The notes under the pieces: generated by a model | Told to the model about the DNA's origin: nothing | Database searches by the model: none | What the model saw: the letters and a program-made list of their open reading frames with translations, nothing else | From: Muricea muricata | Taxonomy: Eukaryota; Cnidaria; Anthozoa; Malacalcyonacea; Plexauridae | Length of the DNA stretch: 64,000 nucleotides | NCBI GenBank assembly: GCA_963855995.1 | Contig: OY979717.1 | Location: 64,766,243 to 64,830,242 of the forward strand | Direction of reading: 5' to 3' | Program-made: the position numbers and the translations under genes | Shown: positions 27,128 through 40,400 of the stretch, piece by piece | Numbering within the stretch: position 1 is the first letter of the stretch | Layout of the letters: each line of letters opens with the position of its first letter

Positions 27128-30100
27128 ATGTGTGAAAATTATATGTGTTCTAGATGGCCAATGAGTGCCACTGAAGTTATTTTATCACTGGAATGCAGTC
27201 TATTGGTACTATTTATTCTCCTCATGATTGGCGCTCTTATCTTGTACAAATGGAGAGATGGCTCGTCTCGTAACACAACAAAACCAAATAATTCAAAGAA
27301 GAGAAGCTATATTGTTCTACCTCATAGTAACGCAGAGTCCGTTCAACTTGAAAGAAATATCAAACAGGTACAAATTTTAAAATGTTTTTGTTATAAATAT
27401 CTAAACGATAGAGACACTTTGACGTGCCGAGCCAGTCGAGCGCGCGAATGCAGCAAGTTTGCCGCAATGACGGATATTTTCAAAGGAAATCAAATCTAAA
27501 GGATAACTTCCTCCTTCGCTTTGCAAACATTGAGATATAGATGAGTCGATATGAAAAGTATATTGAACAAAAACTTAGGAAATTAGAGAGAGTAATAAGG
27601 CCCGGTTCAGACGGCGTATTATTCATGTGCCGTATCTAATTTTAAGGTTAACTTTATGGAAAATACGCCGTCTGAACAGTCACTGCGTCTGAATCAATTA
27701 AATACGTCTAATTGTATTTGCGTCGACCTCAACTAAAAAGTACGACCATCGGGGTGGTATTATTCGACTTTGTTACGACGTCGTTTATAAATTGCTGTTT
27801 GTAGTTGTATTGATAACAATAAATGCATCTGTAAATAAATTAGTACCTCGTGTCCTGCATCTTATACCGATATGTATCTAAATAAATACTATACTATATA
27901 CTGCATCTTGCAATTAGCTTTTAAACATATTTGATATGTATTTAATTTGTTGCATACTTCACACTCTCTTCGTAGACATTAGCTTTTGTTGGTCAGTATT
28001 CAGATCTGTATAAGGTCAGATCTGTATAAGATGTAAGGTACAAGATATAAAGTCAATGAACGAGAATGCTTTTGTGTTTTTTTTTCCATTGCTGTGTTTT
28101 CTTACAACTAGAATTTTAAACTTTTTTAATACTCGTGACGGATTTTACCTTTCAGAGCTCTTGCCATGCTTTTTTTTTGCATTATTAAGGTAAACAATCA
28201 TGATGTAGGTGGCGATGACACAGATCATCCACTTCTTGACGACAGAACGGAAGCTGGACGGCTTTATTTTTCTCTCAAATACGATGATAAAAAGTGGGTG
28301 CCATTAAATCTTTAAGTGTCCAAGTTATGATTTTGCATTATCAAAAATACGTTGACACTATTGTAATAAATAATCTATCTAACATATAGTCGTAGATTGA
28401 GGGCCCAAATTTTTGCTTAATCTATAATATAGGCCCTGTGTCACACAGTGCAATTTTTTTTGCAACTTGCAACGCAACTCTACTCTTAAGAGATGTAAAT
28501 TTGTAACAAATGTTTGGTATGTTAAAAATATATTAGCAAATTGTGATGAAAACTTGTATTTGCCAATTTTACATCTCCCAAGAGTAGAATTGCATTGCAA
28601 GTTGCAAGAAAAATTGCACTGTGTGACAGGGCCTTAAGACTAATATATTTTCCTGAATACAAAATGACCCTAACCCCAACAATCCCAATAATTTTTTAGA
28701 TACGATAATCTTATTGGGTTAAGACATGCGGGCCGAGTGCCATTTCCTATTGGGTTTTTTCCACTTCCCAGTGCATGGAATCTTATTTTCCTTGCTCTTT
28801 TAATCATAAGTGTTGTGCCACGTTATTTTTAAAAGTTTAGTATCTTGGCGGCCATTTCACAGGCCAGTTACAATCAAACGTTTTTCTGCAATCCGTCGTA
28901 TATTCAAACCACCCTTAGCGAATCCTTGCGACATGCTTTTGTCATAATATTTTCGAAAATCTACTAGACAAGCTATTTTAAATATTGTTTGTTGATTTTA
29001 CATTTCATACATTTACACCATAATCACTATTCATTCTACATTTTCATTGGTTCAGAGCTGTGTGTACACACGCACAGTTGATCGACCTCATCCGATGGCG
29101 GCAGGATGTGCTTGAGCAAAATGTTTTCGCGTTTTTTTCTCGTTTAGATATCATTGCGAAGTGACTTTAAAGCAAAAAGTCGCGGCACTCGACTTCTCGT
29201 ACTTTTTTGTTCTTTGCACGCCATGACGTCATCTGCGATCTATTACAGTAAAGACGCACGCAAAAATGAAATCAATTTGTGAAACAACACTCATTACAAC
29301 GGTTGACTTCTGATTTTCAGCTCTATTATTACCATAAAACTCATCAAAAGCGAGAATCTACCGCTGGTTACCAAAGATGAGACAAAAGCCTTTGTCAGTG
29401 TTCAGATCATTTCCCAGGACGCGGACCGTAAAAAAGAAGACAAAGGAAGTACTATTCGCACAAATTATCAACGAACTTATAAATTCATGCTATTTCGAAG
29501 CGACTTTGCTTCATCTACAGTACGTTTTGTGATTAGCCGATTTGATCGCTTCTCAAGAAAGTATAATGTAGGATGTGTGACAGTGTCTCTTGCAGAACTG
29601 GAAGTAGATATAAGTCGAGAGACGTTTTTCACCCGGGCTATTTCTCCTTGGAGGAGCACGCAGGTAAGAAAGGTAGCGCAGAAAAAATTAGGAGAGACAT
29701 GGGTTGAGAAGAGGCCTGGTCGCCTGGTCTGTATATTTACGTTGAAACTCTTAATTGAGCTATGTAATTATCCTAGCTATTTTGTTTCTATAGGTTGATA
29801 CTACAACAAGAAGGCACTCCACAGCAGATCGGCGTGAAGAGAGTGAAGTGCTACGACGAGTAAGGAAGGATTCGAAGGTAGCATTATTTTTTTTTGTTAG
29901 TAGTAGCAATTTGGATGCTGGTGATGTTGCAATTGTATTTTTTATTAACTTTAGAGGATTAACGTATCGAGGAATGATGATATCAGGTAAAGTACTATCT
30001 AGAGCTAGAATCTAAACCGGTCTTTCTGCTACTATAGGCAAAACAGAAACATTCCCAAGTACTTTGGCATAAGTTGAGTCGCGCAGTTCACGCTGGGTTA

Positions 30101-30855
30101 TATGAGGGACTAATGCGAGGTCGTCATGAGTCATTGCAATGGGATCCTTTCCTAATTATACAGAAGTATGAGTATGGTGACAGTGACGAGTACTCAGATG
30201 TACAGAAATCGTCAAATAGGTACTGTAGCATTCTAACTGACTGTTCATGAGAACAACACAAATGTACACCCCCCCCCCCCCCCCTGCAATGCACAATACT
30301 GACGAATTTTGATGTACTTATAGTAATAACAGGAAACGACAATGTGAATTTGGCGAAGAAGAAACTCCTGAATTTTCTGAACTGTTCAACTCTTCAATAG
30401 AATTTCCTTCTGTAAGTCATGCCAGTCCACAACCGTCAGATTCCAGCCCTGAAAGAGCAACACTTCAGACACCTGTAAATCGAGATTTCTATCGCTTAGT
30501 TCATTCCCCAGCGCTCAGCCAATCAGATTCTAGTGAAGCTGTGACGTCATGGTCGATACCAGAAACATTTCGTTTTCCTCCGACACCAGTTCGACTTCAA
30601 TCCAGCACAGTCGTGTTCCAAAGCACGCCTGCCGCATGTAGGCCGCGACATGATAGACTACATAAATTAACTTCGCTATCATCCAGCTATCGGAAGAGGA
30701 TATTGAGAAAATCTCGAAAGAGAGCGACTTCGAGGCGAAATAAACTAACACGGATGGAACCCCTTCACAGGCTATTATATCTGGGTAAAGAAACGAGGAC
30801 AGAGAGATCATATAAAAGGATGCGAGGCGAGGAAAATAACAAATCCGGAAAGTGA
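27128..30855 (+). CDS. Membrane-anchored single-C2 protein, paralogue of gene A (gene B)
   Basis: Six exons join in phase: 27128-27367, 28190-28293, 29321-29663, 29794-29877, 30038-30219, 30324-30855, giving 494 aa. One membrane segment lies at about 17-41, followed by the basic KWRDGSSR. The only C2 domain is about 103-229: it starts GRLYFSLKYDDK and contains RFDRFSRKYNVGCVTVSLAEL, close to the first C2 of gene A, and lacks a full set of calcium-binding Asp. Then comes the gene A-like linker, with LW at 266-267, AV at 273-274, ES at 288-289 and WD at 292-293. Instead of two more C2 domains, the last exon encodes a Ser/Pro-rich then Arg/Lys-rich tail (RKRILRKSRKR, then RRNKLTRME). Exon 2 uses the less common donor gtgggt. 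Met1, Met6 and Met12 are all possible starts. Role unknown; membrane trafficking or scaffolding is a guess. Confidence 0.8.
27606..27676. repeat. Short inverted repeat (ttcagacggcgtatt), gene B intron 1
   Basis: ttcagacggcgtatt and aatacgccgtctgaa are perfect inverted copies about 40 bp apart. Probably a MITE end or a small hairpin MITE. Confidence 0.7.
28432..28633. mobile_element. ~200-bp MITE in gene B intron 2
   Basis: Starts ggccctgtgtcacacagtgc and ends with its near-complement. The inverted arms continue through gcaacttgcaa and agagtaga for about 60 bp. Non-coding. Confidence 0.8.
30269..30284 (+). repeat. Poly-C tract (16 C), gene B intron 5
   Basis: Run of 16 C in the 104-bp intron between the last two gene B exons. 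Confidence 0.9.
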
Positions 30856-32200
30856 TCACAAATCAACTGTCTATAGGATAAAACTTTATGTAGTAAAAAT
30901 GATTAGATTGATAACATTTAGAGTAACCAAAAAAACCTAATTATATATTAAAATTTTTTGCGTGTACACGTGCTTTTAGCGTTTTCCATGTTTTGTCATC
31001 GATCGCTGTTTATACAGAGGTATGCTAATAAACTCATTCAAAAGTAGCCTATAGTCGTTAAGTACATTGTCTGTAACTATAGGCGTACTAAACTAGATGA
31101 TTAGAGCGAGGGAGCGCTCATGCGTATATTTGTGTTCATAGACCATCAATACAATCGATTTCAAAGAAAAATTAGCTGTGAAGAACGGGAATAAATATGA
31201 ATCTGTGCCCCCACCCCAAAGAAATATCGTTAAAAATCCATAAACGTGGATAGCAAAGCAAATTGAGTGATGATAATCATTTTTATTACAATCTACGATA
31301 TGCGTATTTTTAATAGCCATGTATGACTAGCTATTTTGTATGGTTGGACGTCCGCCAGGCATTATAATGAACAAAAAAAAGCATCATGGTTTGCGTCCAC
31401 TTACTTTTGTTAAGTTGAGATACAGGGTGTATAAAAAAGCAGATCCTTCGAGATTCAAAAAAGCAGCAACCCATTGTACGACTTTTATTAACTTGACACA
31501 ACATGGAAGTCTTTTGAAGGACAAGCATAAGAGAGGTGTTGTCTTTGTTAGAGTTTATTGTCCCGGCCTTAGGTGTTTTTCTTGGCATAAATAACCTTGG
31601 CGGTTATTTGAACCTCAAAACGTCTACTTTTTTATACACGCGGCAGATGGAACTTCGTGCTACATCAGTAGTTTGCAAAAGCAAACAAGCGTCAAATTGC
31701 AATTATTCCTGTTTTGAATGTCAATGTTCAATTATTCTTGCTTCTTATTGGTCAAAAGCGTACTACGTGAAGAAATTAGATTGGCTCCCCAACAACGCAT
31801 CTAACAGATTTTTGCTCATTTGCTGATATTAAGAGAAATTTAACGTTTTTTCGTACGTTTATTCGATCACATCATGTACGACAAATCGTACTGTGTAGAT
31901 AGACTTTAAACAGTTCTCTTGCATTCATTTGAATCTGGAATCCGTTCTGTGCGTATAACTACGCCAAGTCGTCAAAAATAATATAAATTGTCCACCTGTT
32001 ACAGTTTTTGGCGCTTCATTGATCTGGAACACAATTGTTGTAATTAATCATTCTTAGTTGCCAACCTGTTCCCGTTTTCATATTATTTACATCAAATCAA
32101 AATATAAATACTGTTGATCAGGATCTCTATGTCGTACGTGGCCAGAGAATATTTTGTGTCGAGGTACGCAGCTCTCTTCAATGTTATCCTAGATTTCCAG
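30856..32200. other. Intergenic region after gene B
   Basis: An AATAAA at 31027-31032 could be the poly(A) signal of gene B. I see no recognisable gene in the rest; frames at 31340-31594 and 31536-31826 lack domain signatures. A first exon of the following gene may hide here. Confidence 0.45.
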
Positions 32201-35200
32201 GACAAAACTTGGAGAAAATCTGGCAAACTTGCAAAAACTAAAGCACATTTTTAAACTCCTAATACCAATAACTGTGTGTTGCTGGATAATTGTCAGTTTC
32301 CCATTATTGATCAACGATTTACATATTCTAGCAAGAAGTGCAACGAACGCGGCACACACTACAGGTATGCAAAACTTCGTATACAACATTACATACAGGA
32401 AGATGTGGCTGTGTGCAATTAAATTCACGTAGGCCTGGTTGTATGAAGGGTGGATGGCTCTATCCGCCGCATAACGATTGTTTCAACTGCCGCAGAAAGA
32501 AAAAAAAAACAATGACACTAGACATATTGATGTTTGTGAAAATTTCTATGCGATGGATGGCACTATTCACTCTTCATACAACCGACAATCGCCAATGATA
32601 AACGTTCTTTTGAAGGTCATGTCAGCGAGCATGGGAAAGTGGTCTTGTCAAAGAGAATCCACATAGTTACCCAAATTCCAGTGTTAATAAATGGATCTCA
32701 AGATCCACGAGTACATAAAAGGCAGCAAGAATACATCGAGACGTTGAAGTTAAACCTTCAACATCCACAGGTTTGTACATTATTTTGGTGGTAAAAAAAT
32801 CCTATGATTTTGTGTGATGTTTCCTATTCATAGACCGGGAGTGAAGGGGATTCGGAGAGATATTAGGATGTATAGTCCGGCAGATTAAGGACCAATGAGG
32901 AAGATTTATAACTGTCTCATAGGCCAATTCCATTTTAGCTTTTACTTGTGCACCTTACGCCTAACAAATGCATTTCCGGATGTTGGACGCGTTGAAATTT
33001 CTTCTTAATTGGCTCCTACCAACAAGGTTTTGTTCAGTTATAAAACTTTTATGCTGTCGGCATATTTTTAAGGTTAATTTGTACAAATAATAACTTACAT
33101 GGTCGAAAAGTTCATAAAACCCCCCCCCGACATATATGACAATTAAACAGTAATGTTGATTGTTCAATTAAGAGCCTTTGAAAACGTATATTCGGATTAG
33201 TCCCCAAGAATTTCGCAACATTTTATCCTTTTTGTAAATTTTGAAGCAGCAATAACATGCAAACCGCTTGAAAAATCAAGTGAACTATTTAATTTTCTTA
33301 TATGTAGTTTTTTATGAACTTTCTGACGACGTTATTTTTCCAAAGAATGAAGTTGAAATTTTTCCTTTTTTACAAAATAAGAATTTGTTCTATAGGGATA
33401 TTGAAGCGAAACACGATGGCAGGAAGCACACAAGCAATTTGAGCATGGTAAACATCCAGAAATGCACTTTATAGGCCTAAGGGTATACGAAAAACCCTAA
33501 TTTGAATCATCACAAAATACCGTAACTTTTTTCCTTAATCTATATCTGCCCGACTAATATGTCCAAGTGGTATATACCTAATTGCTTACAACCCGGGAGC
33601 GTATATTGGAACAGATTAGGAAAGGCTTGTGCACGAAATCTGAATGCTTAAAAGTAACTTTGTGTCGATAAGAGCAGCTGGGAAATTTGCCACCGCTGTG
33701 CAAAAATATTGTTGGCAGCTGAACACAAAATGTAATTAGCATATTATTTGCGAAATACAGATTGGTTTCAGAGGTGCTCGGAATTTAGTTTCTTTGACGA
33801 GCCAGTTATAATTTTGTTCACAATTTTTCATTGATTTCAGTGAAGGACAGATATAGCTGTCAGTTAATCGTATTTTGAAGTGATGACATCGTCTGTTGAA
33901 GCAAATTTCCAAACTTTGACATGTGAGTGGGTTGCCAAGAATTAAGCGCGATGTTGAATTTACGTTTGACTTAATACTGAAAAATTTAGCTTTTGCTCCA
34001 AAAAGATATTTGTTTCCTGTTACTTCCAATATGTTTATGTTCCTTTCGAAACCAATTTTTTTGTTTTATAAATTCCGCTCATGGCCAATAGTTTGTTGTG
34101 AAACTCGCTACCGGAAAAGTACTTTAAATTACGGTTGTTGTTGAAATGGTCGTGAAAGTGATAAAACATCCACAATCACTTGGGCCGTCAGTGCAATGAT
34201 GTCTTTGATACAGTATAAATGTTTTCGTACAAATGGTAAAGATATTTTTCAATTGACTAATGCGTTTGGTCGATCGATTTCAGTGACATTTTTGTATTGT
34301 TGTTCGAGTACGAGCGTTGACTAGTTTAAGTCGAATTTTAAAAAATCAGCCTTATGCTCCAACATGACTTGTAAAGTGTTTTTCGTTGTTCAAAATTTCA
34401 TGAAATTTGCTTGAGGTTAAGCCCTTCAAAACGCCGCACGAAGTTGTGTTTGTCTTAATAAGAATCGTTTTTGTAAAGAAAAGTTTTAAGAGGATGTTTA
34501 TATGAGAGCTGCGACCAGGATGTTTGCCGGGACGGGATGTTTACGGGGACGTTGCTCGGGATACCCGCATGTATATGTTTCTATATTTATCGCATTCCGT
34601 TTCTATGAAGCCGGGACGTTTTTGCCCAGTCTCGCCTAGGCGGGATCTCGCTTTCAGCAACGGGACAATTCCCGCTTCTAGCGGGACAATTTTTGTCATA
34701 TAAATGCTCTATCCCGCCTGACCGAAACAAACTCACAATTCCTGCAGTTATTTGGACAAATTTCTTTTCATAAATTTTATTTTATTAGTGTTAACTTTGA
34801 AGTATTATATTTCTCATTTTTTCTGTTTATTCTACATTATCAGCACAGAAACAATCTATTTTAATAAAAAAACATTGAGGCACTTTACGAAACAGAGAGC
34901 GATTTCAGATTTGTCTATTTCTTTTTATACACCATGTATATAGGGATTATTGCATGTTTGGCGAGTGCGTACGATTTTTATGCACCAGTTGTGCGCTCGC
35001 TCGTTCGTTTAGCTTTCACAACAAGTGCATAATAAAAATCGTACAAACGAGCCAAACATGCAGTGATTTGTTTATGCCATACATATAGAAATTATTTTGA
35101 CACTGGAGCCTGTCAAATGTGAAAATATCGAAATGAAATATCGAGGTCTCAAAACAAATTGATACCGTTTATTTCTTTATTATTTGGCTAAATAGTGAGT

Positions 35201-36255
35201 CACAACTGTTCTTCTTTCCGTTTCATGTTTTTCATTTCAAAAAACTCTTCTTCTTTTTAACATAAAAGCCGAATAACCCTGTCGCGCCTTTCCCAACACG
35301 GCGGCCATGTTGTGAGAAAAAAAGACAATAGTGAGAATAACCGCATATAGCCAATCAAAATGCTAATACGATAATTTTTCACCAGTGAAAAAAAAATCAT
35401 ACGGCCAATGAAAACGCTTATTCGCTTCTCCACAGTGAAAATACAATTTTTATTTCATCCGTTAACCACGGCTAAATCTCTATATGTATGGCATAAATTA
35501 GCGTACCTAGGACATGGGCATAAAACAAAAAGTGATGATATTTATTAGTATGAGAGTCGGGGTACGAGACAAAAAACTTTTTTTTTTGTTGAACATTTAT
35601 ATTGTCGTAGTAAAGTTCAAGAGAATTGTTCTTGCAGGTCGACACAATCCATCTTCTTTTGGAGCGACAGGGAAACATCAAATTCTTAAAGAATTCAATT
35701 GTGCAGAATAAGAAAATGAATTCTTATTTTTTGAATAAAAGAATGCTCTATAGTGACGCTTTTCGTTACGTCTCGGAATATCTTCTCAACAAAACAACAA
35801 TCATCATGAATGCTGATTGTTACCTGGGAAACGGTTTCCAAAACCTCGATATAAATATCCTCAGAAAAGGCACAATATACGCATTAACAAGACACGAAAC
35901 ACCTGAAGCAATTACAAACTGCGATGTGAAAGACTTTTGTGCCGCACAAGCAAAATACATCGGATCCCATGATGCATTTGTTCTAAATATCGCTAGACCG
36001 TTACCTAGCAACGTGCTAGACACCTTGATGGTTCGTCAAGATATCGCTGGGGTTGAGAACTTCGTAATTTATATCCTGAGATTACTTGGTAAATTTACCG
36101 TGAAGAATCCATGTCACATCCTGTTGATATTTCATAACCACTGCACGAAATTTAGACATAAACAAAGGAGATTGATTAACGGCAAAAGATTTAACATTGT
36201 GTATTTAGCAAATGTATCTCGCTCGAAAACTAACGCACCGTTTTCGGGATTGTAA
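32201..36255 (+). CDS. Type II membrane, glycosyltransferase-like gene (5' part unresolved)
   Basis: The reliable parts are an open stretch 32540-32770 and the final exon 35638-36255, joined in phase 0 by cag|gt and ttgcag|gtc. They read ...RIHIVTQIPVLINGSQDP, RQQEYIETLKLNLQHPQ|VDTIHLLLE, then MLYSDAF, TTIIMNADCYLGNGF, TIYALTRHE, KYIGSHDAFVLN, NPCHILLIFHNHC and the C-terminus NAPFSGL. I recognise this as an unnamed metazoan/bacterial glycosyltransferase-like family; the NAD motif may be metal-binding DXD-like, which is inference. Upstream, 32201-32365 encodes a hydrophobic anchor (KLLIPITVCCWIIVSFPLLI) preceded by basic residues and ends at acag|gtatgc, fitting a Golgi type II protein. Between them the reading frame appears to switch near the A run at about 32499-32508 and again near 32595, so it may be frameshifted, mis-assembled or wrongly spliced by me. 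No start ATG was placed. Confidence 0.5.
34938..35484 (+). mobile_element. ~550-bp dispersed element, copy 2
   Basis: Second copy of the element at 20064-20658, same orientation and order of blocks, with several small deletions. It lies in the last intron of the glycosyltransferase-like gene. Confidence 0.8.
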
Positions 36256-37483
36256 TTTAGCACCCATAATCATTTTGAAACTTACAAAAATAATAATAAA
36301 TATTTACAGTAATAAATAATTACAGGTTATATTAGTCCGGCAACTAGGAGCCGATATGTTTACCATACCGAGGGGCAATTCCACTTTCGTTTTATCTAAC
36401 CTTCAAGGTTAGTAAGTATATATCCGATTGTTGTTCTCGTTGAAATTGCCATCACGTTTTACGTCGATATTGCTATAAACTGTATTACTCTGTAAAAAAA
36501 GGTGATAATTCAAGCTCGATTCAAGAATAAATGACGTATATTATCAGAAAGCGCATAAAAACTAAAAATAAGATATCTACTGTAAATGGTACCTCGACTT
36601 TTGAAGCAGTTTTTTTAATCGCGCAAAAAACCTGGGCACTAGTATAAAAATATGCTCATAACGCACTAAGAATTGCAAAAATCGACCTGAAGATTTATAT
36701 GTCTTATATTTAGTTTTTTACAAGATTTCTGACGTGCAATTTATTTTTTCTAAAATTGAACTCGAAATATCACCTTTTTATAATAATACAGTTTTATAGT
36801 AATATCGACGAAAAACGAGTTGGCAAGAGCCCACAAGAAATTTCAACGCGAACAACATTCAGAGATATACTTACTAACCTTTAAGGGAACAAGATAAAAC
36901 CAAAATGAAATTGCTTGCCCCTCGGTAAGTACACATGCTTTTTGGTACCTCGATCTGCCAGAAAACTTTGCCTCGATTTTCTTGGCTTATACAGTATATT
37001 GAAAATTCTTTCTCAAACAAACTCACAAGATATATAAAATGCTGGTTTTTGAAGCTATTTAATATACTCGTAAAAATTATGAGATATAAAGCACTCTTCT
37101 AGTATATTAAATAGTGCATAATACATTACTAACTAATACAATAAACGTTAAATCTAATTTTTTTTAAATGCGTCGAAGAAGTAGAAAAGACGGTCTTAGA
37201 TGGTTTTTACTCGTTTTCTTGAGATTAAACAAAATAGAACAAGGCGACCATACTGGCACATACCTAACACAAGAATTATATTAATTGAATATTCTTAATT
37301 TCTTATAATAATATTAATTCAATATTCTTATTTTCTGGCATGGCATTATGAATACAATCAATCAAAACCGAGACATGGATGTCAGTTTGTCTCGCTCGTT
37401 TTCCACAGAAAAACCATGAAATCGTCTTGGCTCACAGTCGGCTGTATTGTATACCAATAAATAAATACACTTACTTAATCTTT
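36256..37483. other. Convergent intergenic region, two gene 3' ends
   Basis: The glycosyltransferase-like gene (plus) and HAUS3 (minus) converge here. AATAAA at 36295-36300 could serve the former. The central part is the foldback element at 36366-36927. I see nothing else that can be supported. Confidence 0.5.
36366..36927. mobile_element. 562-bp foldback element, taccgaggggcaa ends
   Basis: taccgaggggcaa at the left and ttgcccctcggta at the right are inverted. The arms share ggttagtaagtatat, the tgttgttc/gcgttgaaat blocks, cgtcgatat and aaaaaggtgata. TA flanks the ccgagggg core on both sides, compatible with a TA target. Confidence 0.75.
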
Positions 37484-40400
37484 TTAATCTGCAGAAACTA
37501 TTTGAGCTTCTACTCTTGCTGCGAGATCTGACATTGTTCGTTTAAGTCGCTGAGGGTCAGTGAAAAAAAGAACAAATAACTCGCGCTCCATTACGTTCAA
37601 CGAGTCAGTGCTAAGTACCTAAATTGAAATAAATGATATAACTGTTATAAAATTCATCCAAAAACTGAAAAGATAAAATTTAAATTAACTTCTATCATAT
37701 TTACTTCATATCTCATGGGGGTTGCCACATACATCACCTACATGTGTATGAGTTAATGAAGACAATAAAACCATTAAAACAATCATTTATCTTACACCCC
37801 AACATTAGTATAGACACCTTATTTATAAGATGAAAACTTGAAGACGACGCTAATAGTTTGCAATTTCTATCACATCTCGATTTTATCGACCATGCAGTTT
37901 CCAATAGCAATATATAATCTATGGTAGCCAGTAACAAAGTAAATTTACTTCGTTACTTTACTTAAGTAAAAAGAACCAGTATTTACTTGTAACGAAGTAA
38001 TTTTTTGACGGACTACTTTTTACATGTAACGAAGTAAGACTTTGAGTTATACTTACTTTTTTACTTCGTTATTTTTGGGAAGTAAAAATGTTTAAAGTTA
38101 GTCTCAAAGCGGGGTCAGCGGTCAGGAGATTAGAGAGAATATGCTTGCCTCAGCCAGGCTTTGGCTCAGAACTGTTACCTGTATATGCTACCGCTACGAT
38201 TCTGCTAAAAAATGGTCTGTTATTATCGTATTTTAGTATTACTTTTTTACTTAATAAGTATATTTTTCCAATACTTTTCTGCCACTTAAGTGAAGTTTTC
38301 AAGTGATACTTTTACTCAAGTAAAATCCTCATGCAATAATTTTCAGTCAGTACTTTGACTTCTACGTAAGTAAAAATTAAGATGTTACTTTTTACAGTAA
38401 GGTGTTACTTCGAGTACTTTGCTGAACACTGTATATAATAAATTATATTATCACTCAGTTTATATGCTTTCTTAATTCTGATTAGTTAATTTACCTGCAA
38501 ATAACTGCGTACAAATATCACTCTGAGCGTGCGCATTTGTTAAAAACAAGGCTGAGCTACTGTACTAATAACACTCCCTAACATGCACATTGCTTCCAAT
38601 TTTGTAAGCAGTGGCTGCTCGCTTTGCTGAACATTGAAAAGGTTTGTGTGAAAAGCTTGTTTCTAGCTATAAAGTATAAGAAACTTTGTAAGAGAATGAT
38701 GAAACAATTATTGGACGAAGTCGAGCAAAATTTCGTGATTTGTCGGTGGCTCGTAGATCAAATGTTGGCCTCTGCCTTCGGCACCGGCAAATAATCGATC
38801 TTCTCGCCACCGACAAATCACGATATTTTGCTCGACCTCGTCCAATAATTGATAACTTTCTGTTAAAAAACCGCTATCATGTATCACACACAACTAAATT
38901 ACCACTTACTCTTTTCTTTGATTCACAATCTTTCTTAACATCCATGATTGAATTTTCAAGTGTTGTCAACACTTCAGCTAATTGATTGATCCCATTAGAT
39001 AACGCCTTCAAAAAAGTAGTGCAACGTTACAGCAGCAAAAGTGCATTCAAAAACATAAGAATTGCATGCCTGTTGAACGACCGCAGTTAATGAAAAAGAA
39101 ACAAGAGCTTATTCATTTGTACGAAAGTGAATAACGCTATCCACCGGATAGTGATTTTTTCATATTTTCTATACATCTTCAGCAACTGGTAAAACCTATA
39201 TTAAACTTCAGTAGCCATTTTTTAGAGTTCAACAGCCTTGGCGTCATTGACATTGCTTTTGATGTTTTTCTGTGGCGGTTGAAAAGTCGCTATGCAGTAT
39301 ATAGCGCTATCCACCGCCCATATTTACCAGAGAAATGAGAACTAACTAACCCAAAGTTTTTGCGAGTTGCCGGTCAAAAGTGACCGAGAGATTAAACTCT
39401 CCTAAAAATACACTAAGACACAGGTGTTTAACTAAATATTACATCTCCAAAACAATTTCACAGGAGAAAATTCCCCATTCTTGTTTAACTAGGACTTGTA
39501 GTTTAAATTTGTTAGATATATTGTACTAACTGTAATCAAAATGTACTGTTTTTGAGGCCAAAAAGTGAGGTAATACAAACTTGTGTTTGTAGTTGTGGTA
39601 GCCCAGTAGATGTAGCAGAACTTCCGTAAACCATCTTTTCAAAGTCACGAGAAAATTTCTCCCTAAACAACAAATGTGTTATTTATTTACGATATGAAAT
39701 TACCACATAAATGAATGCACAACATGGTCACCATGAATCTTGACCTTCGCTACTTACAGACAGAGAAGTTAAAAAACAATCATTCTGAACAAACATGGAA
39801 ATACTATTACTCTTGCCGCAACAATTGACAGTAAGCAAGCATTGAGTTAATATCATAGAGTTGCTTACAATTGGGCGAGGTTTTCATTTTGAGACTGATC
39901 CATGACGGACAATTGAGAGTTCACATGTGCCTCGTCATTCTTCAAATCTTCAGCTTTCTTCCGCAAACCATCATACGTCACGAACAACGAAGGTATTTTT
40001 TCCAAGTCATCAGGTTCATCTAAATCAAAATATAGAATTTCATCATCAGAAATGCATTTTTGGATACTAAAGTTATTGAATATCGCTTACTGTATTCAAT
40101 CGTTTCTTAGACTAGAACTGTGGAACAATGCATTGGAATTGGAACAATTCAGACTATACTCCGCATGCATGAACATTTTGCAAAATTGTACGATAAACGC
40201 GTGTAAAACCTGCTTCCAACACATTTAACAATTAAATACAATTTAACATACTACAAACACATAACTCACCAAGCAATTTATGTAGACGAGTCGACAACAA
40301 ATCTCGTGGGTCAATGGTTTCACGCTTTTTATCATCTTCTCGTAATAATGGATTTGACATAATGTCCTGCACAGACATTAAGGAAAGCTAACAAAACACA

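Noticed and set aside
32129-32200. ATG exon 32129-32163 joined to 32201 as the start of the glycosyltransferase-like gene
   Set aside because: The reading phase fits, but the intron would be only 37 bp, too short to accept for an animal gene without transcript evidence.
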